From NCBI RefSeq assembly GCF_000472865.1, contig NZ_AXAP01000079.1, positions 185-37,868 on the forward strand: 37,684 nucleotides of DNA, given 5' to 3'. This document shows, piece by piece, positions 1 through 7,503 of this stretch. The translations under genes and the position numbers were made by a program. Below the pieces are notes generated by a model. That model was given only the letters and a program-made list of their open reading frames with translations, did no database searches and was not told the origin of the DNA. Source of the stretch: Bradyrhizobium elkanii WSM2783. GTDB taxonomy: Bacteria > Pseudomonadota > Alphaproteobacteria > Rhizobiales > Xanthobacteraceae. The number at the start of each line of letters is the position of its first letter. The first letter of the stretch is position 1.

Positions 1-503
1 GGGCATCTGCTCGACGGGCTCGAATACAGATCGCTTACTCTAATAGACCCTGTAGCAATCAGCCCTCAAGGATCAGCGCTTGTTCAATCAGCCAAGCAAC
101 ACGAGGACGTCTTCTCTCATCTGCCGGCCTATGTCCATGAAGCTATCTTGCGCGCTTACATCGACGGTGCGGTTGCCAAGGCCCTGCGTACTTCCGACAT
201 GTCGTTGTATTTGCACCCGTGGCTTGGTGATGAGGGTCAAAAGGCATTCTGGCGGCAGATTGCGCAAATGGACGATAAGTATACGCAGGAGATCGAGTGG
301 CGTTACGGAGAGATGCGCTGTCCTGTTACGCTTATTTGGGAGAAGAAGACGAGTGGTGCCCGCTGTCGGACGGAAAAGAGTTGTCACGCCGGCTCTCGGC
401 TCCGTTGATGATCGTTTCCGGAGCGAAGCACCTTGTTCAAGAAGACGCTCCGGAAGCAGTCATCGCCGCCGTGACGCGATTTTGGCGTGCCGACGTCCGC
501 TGA
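1..503 (+). pseudogene. alpha/beta hydrolase, C-terminal part, frameshifted and cut by the window edge
   Basis: The reading frame is open from the first base, so the gene starts upstream of the window. It gives the second half of an alpha/beta hydrolase: a helical cap-like stretch, then the strand CPVTLIW. At about 339-342 the frame breaks. Adding one G to the GGG run restores TLIWGEEDEWCPL and the rest of the fold to the stop at 503. Family features split between the two frames are the acidic residue after the strand (GEEDEW), the usual place of the catalytic Asp, and the late His in GAKHLVQEDAPE. As written the first frame runs into an unrelated tail and stops at 408. Either this is a recent pseudogene or one base is missing from the assembly. 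The substrate cannot be told; haloalkane dehalogenase-like or esterase-like relatives are possible. It converges on the TetR gene. Confidence 0.75.
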
Positions 504-632
504 GGGTCAACAGCGCCATTTGGCTGATCGGTCGATCACTTCCGCTCTACCCCGATAAAGCAGACCATTTCGAAGCCAAGCCGAACTTCGCTCTCGGGCC
601 AAGAGCCGACATGAAGAACTGGCGCCGAGGCT

Positions 633-1220
633 CTACGACCGACGAGATGCTTTCTTTCCGCCCGGCAGGAGACCAGCGGCTCGATAGCCATCGATGAGTG
701 CATCGAACAGTGAGATGTCCGAGCGGCTGCGTGCCATGAGCTGGGCCCCCGCGACGGCGGCGAAGATCGAGCGGGCTCGGGCTTCGCTTTCCTCACGTCC
801 GACCAAGCCCGCCGCGACAAGAGTTCTGCTCAGCCATGCGACGTTGACGTCGCCGAAAGCTTGCACCTCCTTCTGAACCTCCACCGGCAGGTCGTCGTAT
901 TCGGCGGACATGAAGCTGCAAAGGCACAGACGGTTGCCGCTCTCGAGCGATCTTCGGAAGATGCTGGGATATGCTTGCAGACAGCGCAGCGGGTCGGCGC
1001 ATTCCGACGACATGGCCTCCAGTTCGGCGGCCGTATCTTCCCAATAACGCTTCGCTACCGCCGCGCCGAGATCGGCCTTGCTCGGGAAGTGGTGGTAGAT
1101 GCTCGGGGCTCTGATACCCACATCGGCCGCGAGATCGCGGAAGTTCAGGCCGCTGTAGCCGTGAGCCTGCGCCGTCCGCCTGGCCGCCGCCAAGATCGCT
1201 TCTCGTGAATTTGCGCTCAA
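633..1220 (-). CDS. TetR/AcrR family transcriptional regulator
   Basis: This 195-residue protein has the length and layout of a TetR repressor. Residues about 5-65 form the helix-turn-helix domain, including the stretch FRDLAADVGIRAPSIYHHFPSK, whose Y-H-F-x-(S/N)-K ending is the family hallmark. The remaining helical part would bind ligand and dimerise. The start is TTG at 1220, supported by GGGAAG about eight bases upstream; no good in-frame ATG is seen. The gene is divergent from the amidase, and two related 18-bp near-palindromes lie between them, one near each gene. I infer that it represses itself and the amidase and responds to the amidase substrate or product. That target is inferred from position only. 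Confidence 0.9.
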   Translation of the reverse strand: MSANSREAILAAARRTAQAHGYSGLNFRDLAADVGIRAPSIYHHFPSKADLGAAVAKRYWEDTAAELEAMSSECADPLRCLQAYPSIFRRSLESGNRLCLCSFMSAEYDDLPVEVQKEVQAFGDVNVAWLSRTLVAAGLVGREESEARARSIFAAVAGAQLMARSRSDISLFDALIDGYRAAGLLPGGKKASRRS

Positions 1221-1242
1221 AGAACACTTCCCTAGCCCTTAC

Positions 1243-1260
1243 CTACCAAGCGTTAGATAG
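1243..1260. promoter_or_regulatory. candidate TetR operator, copy 1
   Basis: The site reads CTACCAAGCGTTAGATAG, a degenerate palindrome. It begins 22 bp beyond the TTG start of the TetR gene and matches copy 2 at 16 of 18 positions in the same orientation. The starts of the two copies are 54 bp apart, close to five helical turns. Its place fits autoregulation of the TetR gene. Confidence 0.6.
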
Positions 1261-1263
1261 GGC

Positions 1264-1292
1264 TTGACGCCAAGCTTTGAAAGAGGTATCCG
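1264..1292 (+). promoter_or_regulatory. candidate sigma-70 promoter of the amidase gene
   Basis: TTGACG at 1264-1269 is followed after exactly 17 bp by TATCCG at 1287-1292, an acceptable housekeeping -35/-10 pair. It lies between the two operator copies; copy 2 would cover the transcription start, where a bound repressor blocks initiation. The -10 match is moderate and the call rests on spacing and context. Confidence 0.5.
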
Positions 1293-1296
1293 CAGT

Positions 1297-1314
1297 CTAC
1301 CAAGTGTTAGGTAG
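1297..1314. promoter_or_regulatory. candidate TetR operator, copy 2
   Basis: The site reads CTACCAAGTGTTAGGTAG, with perfect five-base arms CTACC and GGTAG. It starts five bases after the candidate -10 and ends ten bases before the amidase ATG at 1325. It is the more symmetric of the two copies and the likelier primary repressor site for the amidase. Confidence 0.65.
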
Positions 1315-1324
1315 GCTGCAACCC

Positions 1325-2734
1325 ATGAAGACCGAGATCATCTATTCCGACGCCACCAAGCTGGCCGAACTGATCCGCACAAAGGAGCTGTCGCCAGTGG
1401 AGGTCGTGCAGGCCCATCTCGATCGCATCGCGGCCGTGGACCCGAAGATCAACGCGATTGTTACGCTTGCCGACGATGCGCTCGAAGCAGCCAAGGTGGC
1501 GGAGAAGGCGATCGTCGCCGGCGAGGAGCTCGGGCCACTGCATGGCGTGCCCTTCACGGTGAAGGACTCGATCGACACTGCGGGCGTGGCGACCCAGCGC
1601 GGTTCACCGATCTTCAAGGGACGCGTTCCCGAGATCGACGCGACCAGCGTCGCACGCATGAAGAAGGCGGGCGGCATCTTGCTCGCGAAGACGAACCTTC
1701 CCGAGTTCTCCTATTGGATCGAAAGCGACAATCTGCTCTCAGGCAGGTCGAACAATCCTTGGGATCTGACCCGCACGCCGGGGGGCTCGAGCGGCGGTGA
1801 ATCCGCGGCGATCGCGGCGGGCATGTCGCCGCTGGGACTGGGCACCGACCTTGCGATCTCGGTGCGCGGTCCGGCCGCGCAGACCGGGATTGTCTCCCTC
1901 AAGGCAACGCATGGGCGTGTGCCCATGACTGGGATCTGGCCGCGCGCGCCGCGCCGCTTCTGGCATGTTGGTCCCATGGCACGCAGTGTCCGCGACCTCG
2001 CGCTCACCTTCTCGCAACTGGCCGGCCCTGACGGCCAAGACGCTTTCGCAACGAGCACCGCGCAGTTCGATGCGGGGGTCGGGCGCTCGCCCCATCGTCA
2101 GCTCCGGGTGGGCTGGCTGGTCGAGCCCGGCTTCGGGCCGGTCGACCCCGAGGTCGCCGCCACGGTGAAGGGGGCCGCCGAGGCGCTCAAGGACCTGGGC
2201 TGTTTCGTGGAGCCGGTGCGCATCCCGGCGCTCGAGCGCGACTTCGCTCTCGACGTGTTCAACCGCCTTCACGTGATGGAGATGAAGCCTGCATTCGCGG
2301 AGGCGACCGCCGGCCGCAGTCCGGACGAGCTCTATAAAATGGCCAAGACCATGCTCTCGCTGCCCGATACGTCCATGAAGGACTACATCGACGCGGAACA
2401 GGCCGCCGAGCGGCTGCGCGACGGCTATGCCGACTATTTCAGGACATACGACGCGCTGATCACCCCGGTCCTGCCGATCCCGGCCCACAAGCATGGCGTC
2501 GCAAAGTTCGTCATCAACGGCAAGACCGTGGACGCCACCTACCTCCAGGGCGCCACCGTGCCGCTCAACGTCACCGGGTTGCCCGGGCTGTCGATGCGGT
2601 TCGGCACCAGTAAGGAAGGACTGCCGATCAGCGTGCAGCTCGTCGGAAGCTGGCTCGCCGAGTCGACTATCCTGCATCTTGCCTCCCTACTCGAGAACGT
2701 GAGCACCGTGCGAGACCTGCATCCGAACCTCTGA
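1325..2734 (+). CDS. amidase, amidase-signature (AS) family
   Basis: This 469-residue enzyme should hydrolyse an amide to a carboxylate and ammonia or an amine; it has no signal peptide and is presumably cytoplasmic. The AS family catalytic triad is visible: Lys80 in GVPFTVKDS, the cis-Ser at 155 in GGSSGGES, and the nucleophile Ser179 in GTDLAISVRGPA. Ser155 and Ser179 are 24 residues apart, as in other AS enzymes. The loop before Ser179 is LAIS rather than the usual IGGS, seen in only part of the family. I chose ATG 1325; a TTG at 1277 would extend the protein by 16 residues but lies inside the promoter and operator region. GatA is unlikely because no gatC or gatB is adjacent. The physiological substrate is unknown. 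Confidence 0.9.
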   Translation: MKTEIIYSDATKLAELIRTKELSPVEVVQAHLDRIAAVDPKINAIVTLADDALEAAKVAEKAIVAGEELGPLHGVPFTVKDSIDTAGVATQRGSPIFKGRVPEIDATSVARMKKAGGILLAKTNLPEFSYWIESDNLLSGRSNNPWDLTRTPGGSSGGESAAIAAGMSPLGLGTDLAISVRGPAAQTGIVSLKATHGRVPMTGIWPRAPRRFWHVGPMARSVRDLALTFSQLAGPDGQDAFATSTAQFDAGVGRSPHRQLRVGWLVEPGFGPVDPEVAATVKGAAEALKDLGCFVEPVRIPALERDFALDVFNRLHVMEMKPAFAEATAGRSPDELYKMAKTMLSLPDTSMKDYIDAEQAAERLRDGYADYFRTYDALITPVLPIPAHKHGVAKFVINGKTVDATYLQGATVPLNVTGLPGLSMRFGTSKEGLPISVQLVGSWLAESTILHLASLLENVSTVRDLHPNL

Positions 2735-2760
2735 GAAGAAGACCTCTAACCGAACGCGAG

Positions 2761-2795
2761 CGCCGGCATCGTGTGACTCCGTAGCGATGCCGGCG
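2761..2795. terminator. candidate transcription terminator after the amidase
   Basis: The arms CGCCGGCATCG (2761-2771) and CGATGCCGGCG (2785-2795) pair perfectly over 11 bp around a 13-base loop, 26 bp after the amidase stop codon. There is no strong T run behind it, so it may act with Rho or only protect the mRNA end. Confidence 0.55.
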
Positions 2796-2869
2796 TTAGC
2801 TGAATCAACAATCGACTGGAAGTCGGAGTTTGCGCCGTCTCATCCGTCCTCTCTTCGACGGGCAAATCA

Positions 2870-3345
2870 GCAAAAACCTGTCCAGTCCGCGCAGAAAAAA
2901 TATTTCTGTTTTTCCGAAATGCAAATCAGTCTATTAATCTGCGCGTCTCACCCGATTGAGGGGCGCTTCGCGATCGTCACGAGTGTTGCGGTGGGATGCG
3001 GTGGACGCGAATTGCGCGACGGACGAGTGCGCATGAGGCGGACGGCGAAGTCGTGTGGTCCTGACGCCCCGACGCTGGCGTCAAGTCCGTGAGAAGCCAA
3101 CGCTTCTGGCGGGCGACGGTGGCAAGAAGCCCGGTCTCACCGAGGAGAGCACGATATAAGCCGTAAAACCATTGCGCAGGGAATGCCGGAGTGCCTCCGC
3201 TGAACCTGTATGCTCGTGTGCGCTTCTTTGTGCACTTATGCACACGAGACCGCGGGTGCAGCGCGCGCCCGGCGTTCCCTGCGCCCTCTTGGTTCTGGGC
3301 GAATGATTTTGCAAAGCTCGGGTGAAACACGCCGCGAGACTGTGG
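2870..3345. repeat. Bradyrhizobium-type structured intergenic repeat
   Basis: I recognise this text, including the stretches translated leftward as RQDHTTSPSA and GTPGARCTRG, as a multi-copy intergenic element often misannotated as short hypothetical proteins in Bradyrhizobium. The sequence itself shows nested symmetry: GCAGGGAATGCCGG (3176-3189) pairs with 3269-3282 at 13 of 14 positions, and inside it CTCGTGTGC (3213-3221) pairs perfectly with 3240-3248. The boundaries are approximate. Recognition comes from memory and could not be searched. Confidence 0.6.
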
Positions 3346-3492
3346 ACCTGCATCTGAAATGTGTCTGGTGAACTCACGCGAAACATTTTCTGGATTCGGA
3401 ATAATTCGCAACAACCTGCTGCTGCGAGTGAGTGGCGATTGCGACTGCGATCGGCGCTTGATGTTGGCGGGTGGGCTGCTACACCGCTGGCG

Positions 3493-4866
3493 ATGAGCGC
3501 TCACAACGTCAAATCCTCGGTCGCAGCGATCTCGGTCTTTGCCAGCGGTGGCATGGCCGTGGCGAAACTCGTCGTCGGGATCGCGATCGGATCGCTGGCG
3601 CTGATCTCGGAGGCCCTGCACTCCTCGGTCGACCTGATCGCGACCATCATCACCTGGGCAGTGGTGCGGGTGTCCGACCTGCCCGCGGACGAAGAGCATC
3701 ACTACGGCCACGGCAAGCTCGAAAGCATCTCCGCGCTCGGCGTGATCGCCCTGCTCTACGTGCTCGCGGGCGGCATCCTGGTCGAGGCCTATAGCCGGCT
3801 GAACGAAGGCGCGCCGCCGCCGTCGATCTCCGCGATCCCCTTCGTGGTCCTCATCATCGACATCGTCGTCAACCTCTGGCGAGCGCGGGCGCTGCATCGT
3901 GCGGCGCGCGAGACTAAGAGCCAGGCGCTCGCAGCCGACGCGCTGCATTTCGCCTCCGACGTGATGGGCTCCTTTGCCGTCATCATCGGCCTCATTCTCG
4001 CCGGCCTTGGCTTCTGGTGGGGCGACGCTGCCGCGGCCGTCGCCGTCGCCCTCATGATCGCGCTGCTCGGCTTCCGGATGGCGCGCTCGACCGTGGAGAC
4101 GCTGACCGACCGGGCTCCGGAAGGCGTGCTTGAGAGGGCGACCGCGGCGATCCGGAACGTGCCCGGTGTGGTCGAGGTCGAGCGGCTGCGCGTGCGCATG
4201 GTCGGGCCGACCTATTTCATCGACGCCATCGCCAAGGTGCCGCGCACCATTCCGATCGACCGCGTCGAGGAGATCAAGCGCAGGGCCAAGGCCGCAGTCA
4301 CTGAGGTGCTTGGCGATGCTGACCTCACCTTCGCCGCGGTGCCAGTCGCACGCGACAATGAGAGCGTGCGTGAGCGCATCATGGTGATCGCGCGCAATTC
4401 CGGGCTTGCCATCCATCACGTCACCGTGCACGCGCTTGGCGAGAAGCTGATCGTCAGCATCGATCTCGAGGTCGACGGCGAGATGGAACTCTCCGCGGCC
4501 CATGCCATCGCCCACGATCTCGAACGCGCGATCCGCGAGGACTTCGGCGAGGACGTCGAAGTCGACACCCACATCGAGCCGCTCGAGCCGGAACTGCCAT
4601 GGGGCAGCAACGCCGCGCCTGATCGCGTCGAGACCATCAGACAGGCGCTGGCGCGCTTTGCCGCCGATGGCCCGATCCATGACATCCACAATGTGCGCGT
4701 CCGCGACTCCGACGCCGGCGAGATCGTCAACTTCCATTGCCGTGCCGCGCCGTCGATGAGCGTCATCAAGGTGCACGAGGAAGTCGACGCGATCGAGCGC
4801 GCGCTCCGCCGCGCCTTCCCCACCATCAAGCGCGTCATCAGCCACGCCGAGCCGCCGCACAGGTAG
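3493..4866 (+). CDS. cation diffusion facilitator (CDF) metal efflux transporter
   Basis: This 457-residue inner-membrane protein should export divalent metal ions (Zn, Co, Fe, Ni or Cd) in exchange for protons. About six membrane segments lie in residues 8-195. The two metal-binding motifs are present, H43-SSV-D47 and H152-FAS-D156, each HxxxD as in zinc-type CDFs, and the conserved HHYGHGKLE lies at 69-77. After the membrane part come three successive ferredoxin-like segments (about 200-285, 295-375 and 385-455), whereas typical CDFs of about 300 residues have one. ATG 3493 is chosen because it gives a normal CDF N-terminus; an upstream GTG at 3361 adds 44 unlikely residues. No metalloregulator is adjacent, so the metal cannot be assigned. 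Confidence 0.9.
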   Translation: MSAHNVKSSVAAISVFASGGMAVAKLVVGIAIGSLALISEALHSSVDLIATIITWAVVRVSDLPADEEHHYGHGKLESISALGVIALLYVLAGGILVEAYSRLNEGAPPPSISAIPFVVLIIDIVVNLWRARALHRAARETKSQALAADALHFASDVMGSFAVIIGLILAGLGFWWGDAAAAVAVALMIALLGFRMARSTVETLTDRAPEGVLERATAAIRNVPGVVEVERLRVRMVGPTYFIDAIAKVPRTIPIDRVEEIKRRAKAAVTEVLGDADLTFAAVPVARDNESVRERIMVIARNSGLAIHHVTVHALGEKLIVSIDLEVDGEMELSAAHAIAHDLERAIREDFGEDVEVDTHIEPLEPELPWGSNAAPDRVETIRQALARFAADGPIHDIHNVRVRDSDAGEIVNFHCRAAPSMSVIKVHEEVDAIERALRRAFPTIKRVISHAEPPHR

Positions 4867-4892
4867 GAACACACATCGACGTTCTCGTTTCG

Positions 4893-5107
4893 GACTCGGT
4901 TTGCGAGCCGCGATTCTGTCTTGGACAAGAATTATTTCGCATTAACGAATCGTTGACTCTCGACACGCCGGGAAAACTGGATTCAAATCATAATGATTCG
5001 GGAGCAACGTGGGGTTGGCTTCCGAACCGTGTGGCAAATCAGATTGCGGTGGGGGTCTAGGGCATGACGCGTGCGCATGCGGCGAACGCGTGCGTTCAAT
5101 CCGATTC
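4893..5107. promoter_or_regulatory. GANTC (CcrM) site cluster with a CtrA-like box upstream of the sensor kinase
   Basis: Seven GANTC sites start at 4893, 4912, 4947, 4955, 4980, 4995 and 5103; six lie upstream of the kinase ATG at 5064 and one just inside the gene. Fewer than one is expected in 215 bp of this composition. TTAA-N7-TTGA at 4942-4956 differs by one base from the CtrA consensus TTAA-N7-TTAA and encloses the GAATC site at 4947. A perfect short inverted repeat, AATCAT-A-ATGATT, covers 4986-4998. GANTC is the CcrM methylation target in alphaproteobacteria, so cell-cycle control of the kinase is plausible. Confidence 0.6.
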
Positions 5108-7379
5108 GATCAAGGGATTGGCGCAATCGATCGCGAAACCAGACTACCACAGGCTCTTGACCGCTGAGCCTGCGTTGCGCCGGGCCGTGCCCACGCTGAT
5201 CATCGCCTTCCTGATCACGATCTGCCTCGGCGCCTTCGTCCAGGTGGTCGACCAGAGCCGGCAGAAGCGCGCCGCGCTGAAGCGCGACCTCTCCGCCCTC
5301 TCCGATATCCTCGCCGAGCGGCTCGATCGCCTGATCTCGAGCCGCCGCGAACACCTTGGCAATATCGAGCAGTTGCAGAACCTGTTGCCCGACCTCATTC
5401 CGTCCTGGGGCATCGCCAGGGGCCGCCATGTCATCGTCACCAGCGCCGATCATCGCGTGCTCGCCCGCGCCCCGATCGACGGGCTTAGCGAGAACGACCG
5501 GGTGTTCGACATCGTCTCCACCGCGCAACTGCTCGTCGCGCCGAGCCAGCAGGGTATCCTCGCCGACATGATCCTGCCGAACGGCGACAGCGCGCTGGCC
5601 ATTTCGGTTCAGGTGAAATCGCTGCCCGGCCAGGTGGTCGTGATCCAGGAGATGAACGAGCCGATCTGGGGATCGGACGCCGCGCTCTCGGTCACGCTCT
5701 CGGCGACCACGGGCTTCGTCGTGCTCATCCTCGGCTTCGCCTTCCACTGGCAGTCGACCCGCGCCCGCGAGGGCGATCTCATCAATGACGCCGTCCGCGG
5801 CCGGATCGACACCGCGCTCAACCGCGGCCGCTGCGGCCTGTGGGACTGGGACCTCTCGCGCGGCCGCATCTTCTGGTCGCAGTCGATGTTCACGCTGCTC
5901 GGCCTCGAATCCCGCAACGACCTTTTGACCTTCGGCGAGGTCAACGCACTGGTGAAATCGGACGACATCGATCTGTTCGACATCGCCGACCAGCTCATCT
6001 CCGGCAAGATCGACCACATCGACCAGTCGTTCCGCATGCAGCACACCGAGGGCCACTGGATCTGGCTGCGCGTGCGCTGCGAGCTCAGCCACGCGTCAGC
6101 CGATGGCGGCCTGCACCTGATCGGGATCGCGGTCGACATCACCGAGCAGAAGAGCCTCGCCGAAAAAACTGTTGAAGCGGACCTGCGGCTGCGCGACGCC
6201 ATCGAGACCATTCCGGAAGCCTTCGTGCTCTGGGATGCCGAGGACCGCCTCGTGCTCTGCAACTCGCACTTCCAGCGCCTGCACAAATTGCCGGATTCGG
6301 CCGTTGCTCCCGGCACCTCCTACGAGACCGTGATCGAGGTCGGCAGCATGCCGGAGGTCCGCACGCGGTTGCACGAGGCCGGCGTGCCGATGCCGGGCGC
6401 GCGCACCTTCGAGGCGCAGCTCGACGACGGGAAGTGGCTGCACATCTCCGAGCGCCGCACCAAGGACGGCGGCTACGTCTCGGTCGGCACCGACATCACC
6501 CGCATCAAGGCCCACGAGCAGAAGCTCGTCGACAACGATCTGCGCCTGCGCGCCACCGTCGTCGATCTGAAGCGTTCGCAGACCGAGCTCGAGCGGCAGG
6601 CGATCGAGCTCGCTGACCTCGCGGAAAAATATTCGCAGGAGAAGACCCGCGCCGAGGAAGCCAACGCCGCCAAGTCGAAATTCCTCGCCAATATGAGCCA
6701 CGAGCTGCGCACGCCGCTGAACGCCATCATCGGCTTCTCCGAGATCATGGGCAGCGGCATGTTCGGCGCGCTCGGCTCGGACAAGTATCAGGAATATTGC
6801 CACGATATCCTCACCAGCGGCAAATATCTGCTCGACGTCATCAACGACATCCTCGACATGTCGAAGATCGAGGCCGGGCGCATGAAGCTCGATTTGGAGC
6901 CGCTCGATCTGTCGAGGACGCTCGCGGAATCGCTGCGCGTGGTGTCTGGACGCGCCCAGGCCAAGCAGCTGACGCTCGATGCCGACATCGAACGCACGAT
7001 TCCCGTGGTGGCCGATCGCCGCGCGATCAAGCAGATCGTCGTCAACCTGCTCTCCAATGCGGTGAAGTTCACGCCCGACAACGGCCGGGTGATCGTGCGC
7101 AGCCAGGTGCTGGACGATCAAATCGTGATGCTGATCGCCGACACCGGCATCGGCATCGCGCAGGACTCGCTGCAGCGCCTCGGCAAGCCGTTCGAGCAAG
7201 TCGAGAGCCAGCTCACCAAGACCTATCAGGGCTCGGGTCTCGGCCTTGCGATCGCACGCTCGCTGACCAGCCTGCATGGCGGCTCGATGAAGCTGCGCTC
7301 CAAGCTCGGCGTCGGCACCGTCGTCCGCATCGCCCTGCCACGCAACGCCTTTGCGGCGAGGATGCGGGAGGCGGCGTAA
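5064..7379 (+). CDS. pleC: membrane PAS-domain hybrid-less sensor histidine kinase, PleC-like
   Basis: This 771-residue kinase has a membrane segment at about 41-61, a sensor region of about 140 residues outside the membrane, and a second segment at about 207-227. Two PAS domains follow (about 246-370, with the ITEQ ending, and about 376-490), then a coiled-coil linker. The HisKA domain has the phospho-acceptor His546 in ANMSHELRTPLNAI, and the ATPase domain shows NLLSNAVKF, DTGIGI and GSGLGLAI. There is no receiver domain. HisKA of this type is shared by the PleC/DivJ group, which controls DivK and so CtrA. I prefer PleC because of the two-segment layout and because, from memory, pleC lies next to glnE in S. 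meliloti. The GANTC cluster upstream agrees. Another PdhS-family kinase is the main alternative. Confidence 0.65.
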   Translation: MTRAHAANACVQSDSIKGLAQSIAKPDYHRLLTAEPALRRAVPTLIIAFLITICLGAFVQVVDQSRQKRAALKRDLSALSDILAERLDRLISSRREHLGNIEQLQNLLPDLIPSWGIARGRHVIVTSADHRVLARAPIDGLSENDRVFDIVSTAQLLVAPSQQGILADMILPNGDSALAISVQVKSLPGQVVVIQEMNEPIWGSDAALSVTLSATTGFVVLILGFAFHWQSTRAREGDLINDAVRGRIDTALNRGRCGLWDWDLSRGRIFWSQSMFTLLGLESRNDLLTFGEVNALVKSDDIDLFDIADQLISGKIDHIDQSFRMQHTEGHWIWLRVRCELSHASADGGLHLIGIAVDITEQKSLAEKTVEADLRLRDAIETIPEAFVLWDAEDRLVLCNSHFQRLHKLPDSAVAPGTSYETVIEVGSMPEVRTRLHEAGVPMPGARTFEAQLDDGKWLHISERRTKDGGYVSVGTDITRIKAHEQKLVDNDLRLRATVVDLKRSQTELERQAIELADLAEKYSQEKTRAEEANAAKSKFLANMSHELRTPLNAIIGFSEIMGSGMFGALGSDKYQEYCHDILTSGKYLLDVINDILDMSKIEAGRMKLDLEPLDLSRTLAESLRVVSGRAQAKQLTLDADIERTIPVVADRRAIKQIVVNLLSNAVKFTPDNGRVIVRSQVLDDQIVMLIADTGIGIAQDSLQRLGKPFEQVESQLTKTYQGSGLGLAIARSLTSLHGGSMKLRSKLGVGTVVRIALPRNAFAARMREAA

Positions 7380-7396
7380 GGATTTCGCACTGCCGT

Positions 7397-7475
7397 TAGG
7401 GTGGGCAAAGCGCAGCGTGCCCACCATCGCTTGCACCGATGTAAATGGTGGGCACGCTTCGCTTTGCCCACCCTA
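7397..7475. repeat. palindromic intergenic repeat, copy 1
   Basis: TAGGGTGGGCAAAGC (7397-7411) pairs perfectly with 7461-7475, and GCGTGCCCACCAT (7415-7427) pairs with 7445-7457, giving one long hairpin with a 17-base loop. It lies between the convergent ends of the kinase and opgH genes and can act as a two-way terminator. A close relative lies at 18493-18587. Confidence 0.85.
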
Positions 7476-7503
7476 CGGCACTGCCCTTGGCCAGGCGACG
7501 CCG

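Larger units (their letters stand above)
2735..3492. other. non-coding stretch: hairpin plus dispersed repeat
   Basis: No convincing gene is found in these 758 bp. The left end has a perfect hairpin (2761-2795). From about 2870 to 3345 it matches a Bradyrhizobium intergenic repeat, described separately. The last 130 bp up to the transporter start show no clear promoter. Open frames here, including the extension of the transporter frame to a GTG at 3361 and leftward frames of about 100 residues, look spurious. Confidence 0.7.

Noticed and set aside
504..632. Possible small gene between the hydrolase remnant and the TetR gene
   Set aside because: Frames here are short, overlap the neighbouring genes and have no ribosome site.
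3361..3492. GTG start extending the CDF transporter by 44 residues
   Set aside because: The extension abuts the repeat, has no family similarity and no ribosome site; ATG 3493 gives a normal CDF start.
2977..4872. 631-residue open frame on the minus strand
   Set aside because: It runs opposite the CDF transporter and through the repeat; composition (Arg, Asp and His runs) is that of an antisense shadow in GC-rich DNA.
7397..7475. CRISPR-like or transposon-end interpretation of the palindromes
   Set aside because: There is no regular repeat-spacer array and no transposase; the elements are single long hairpins at gene ends.
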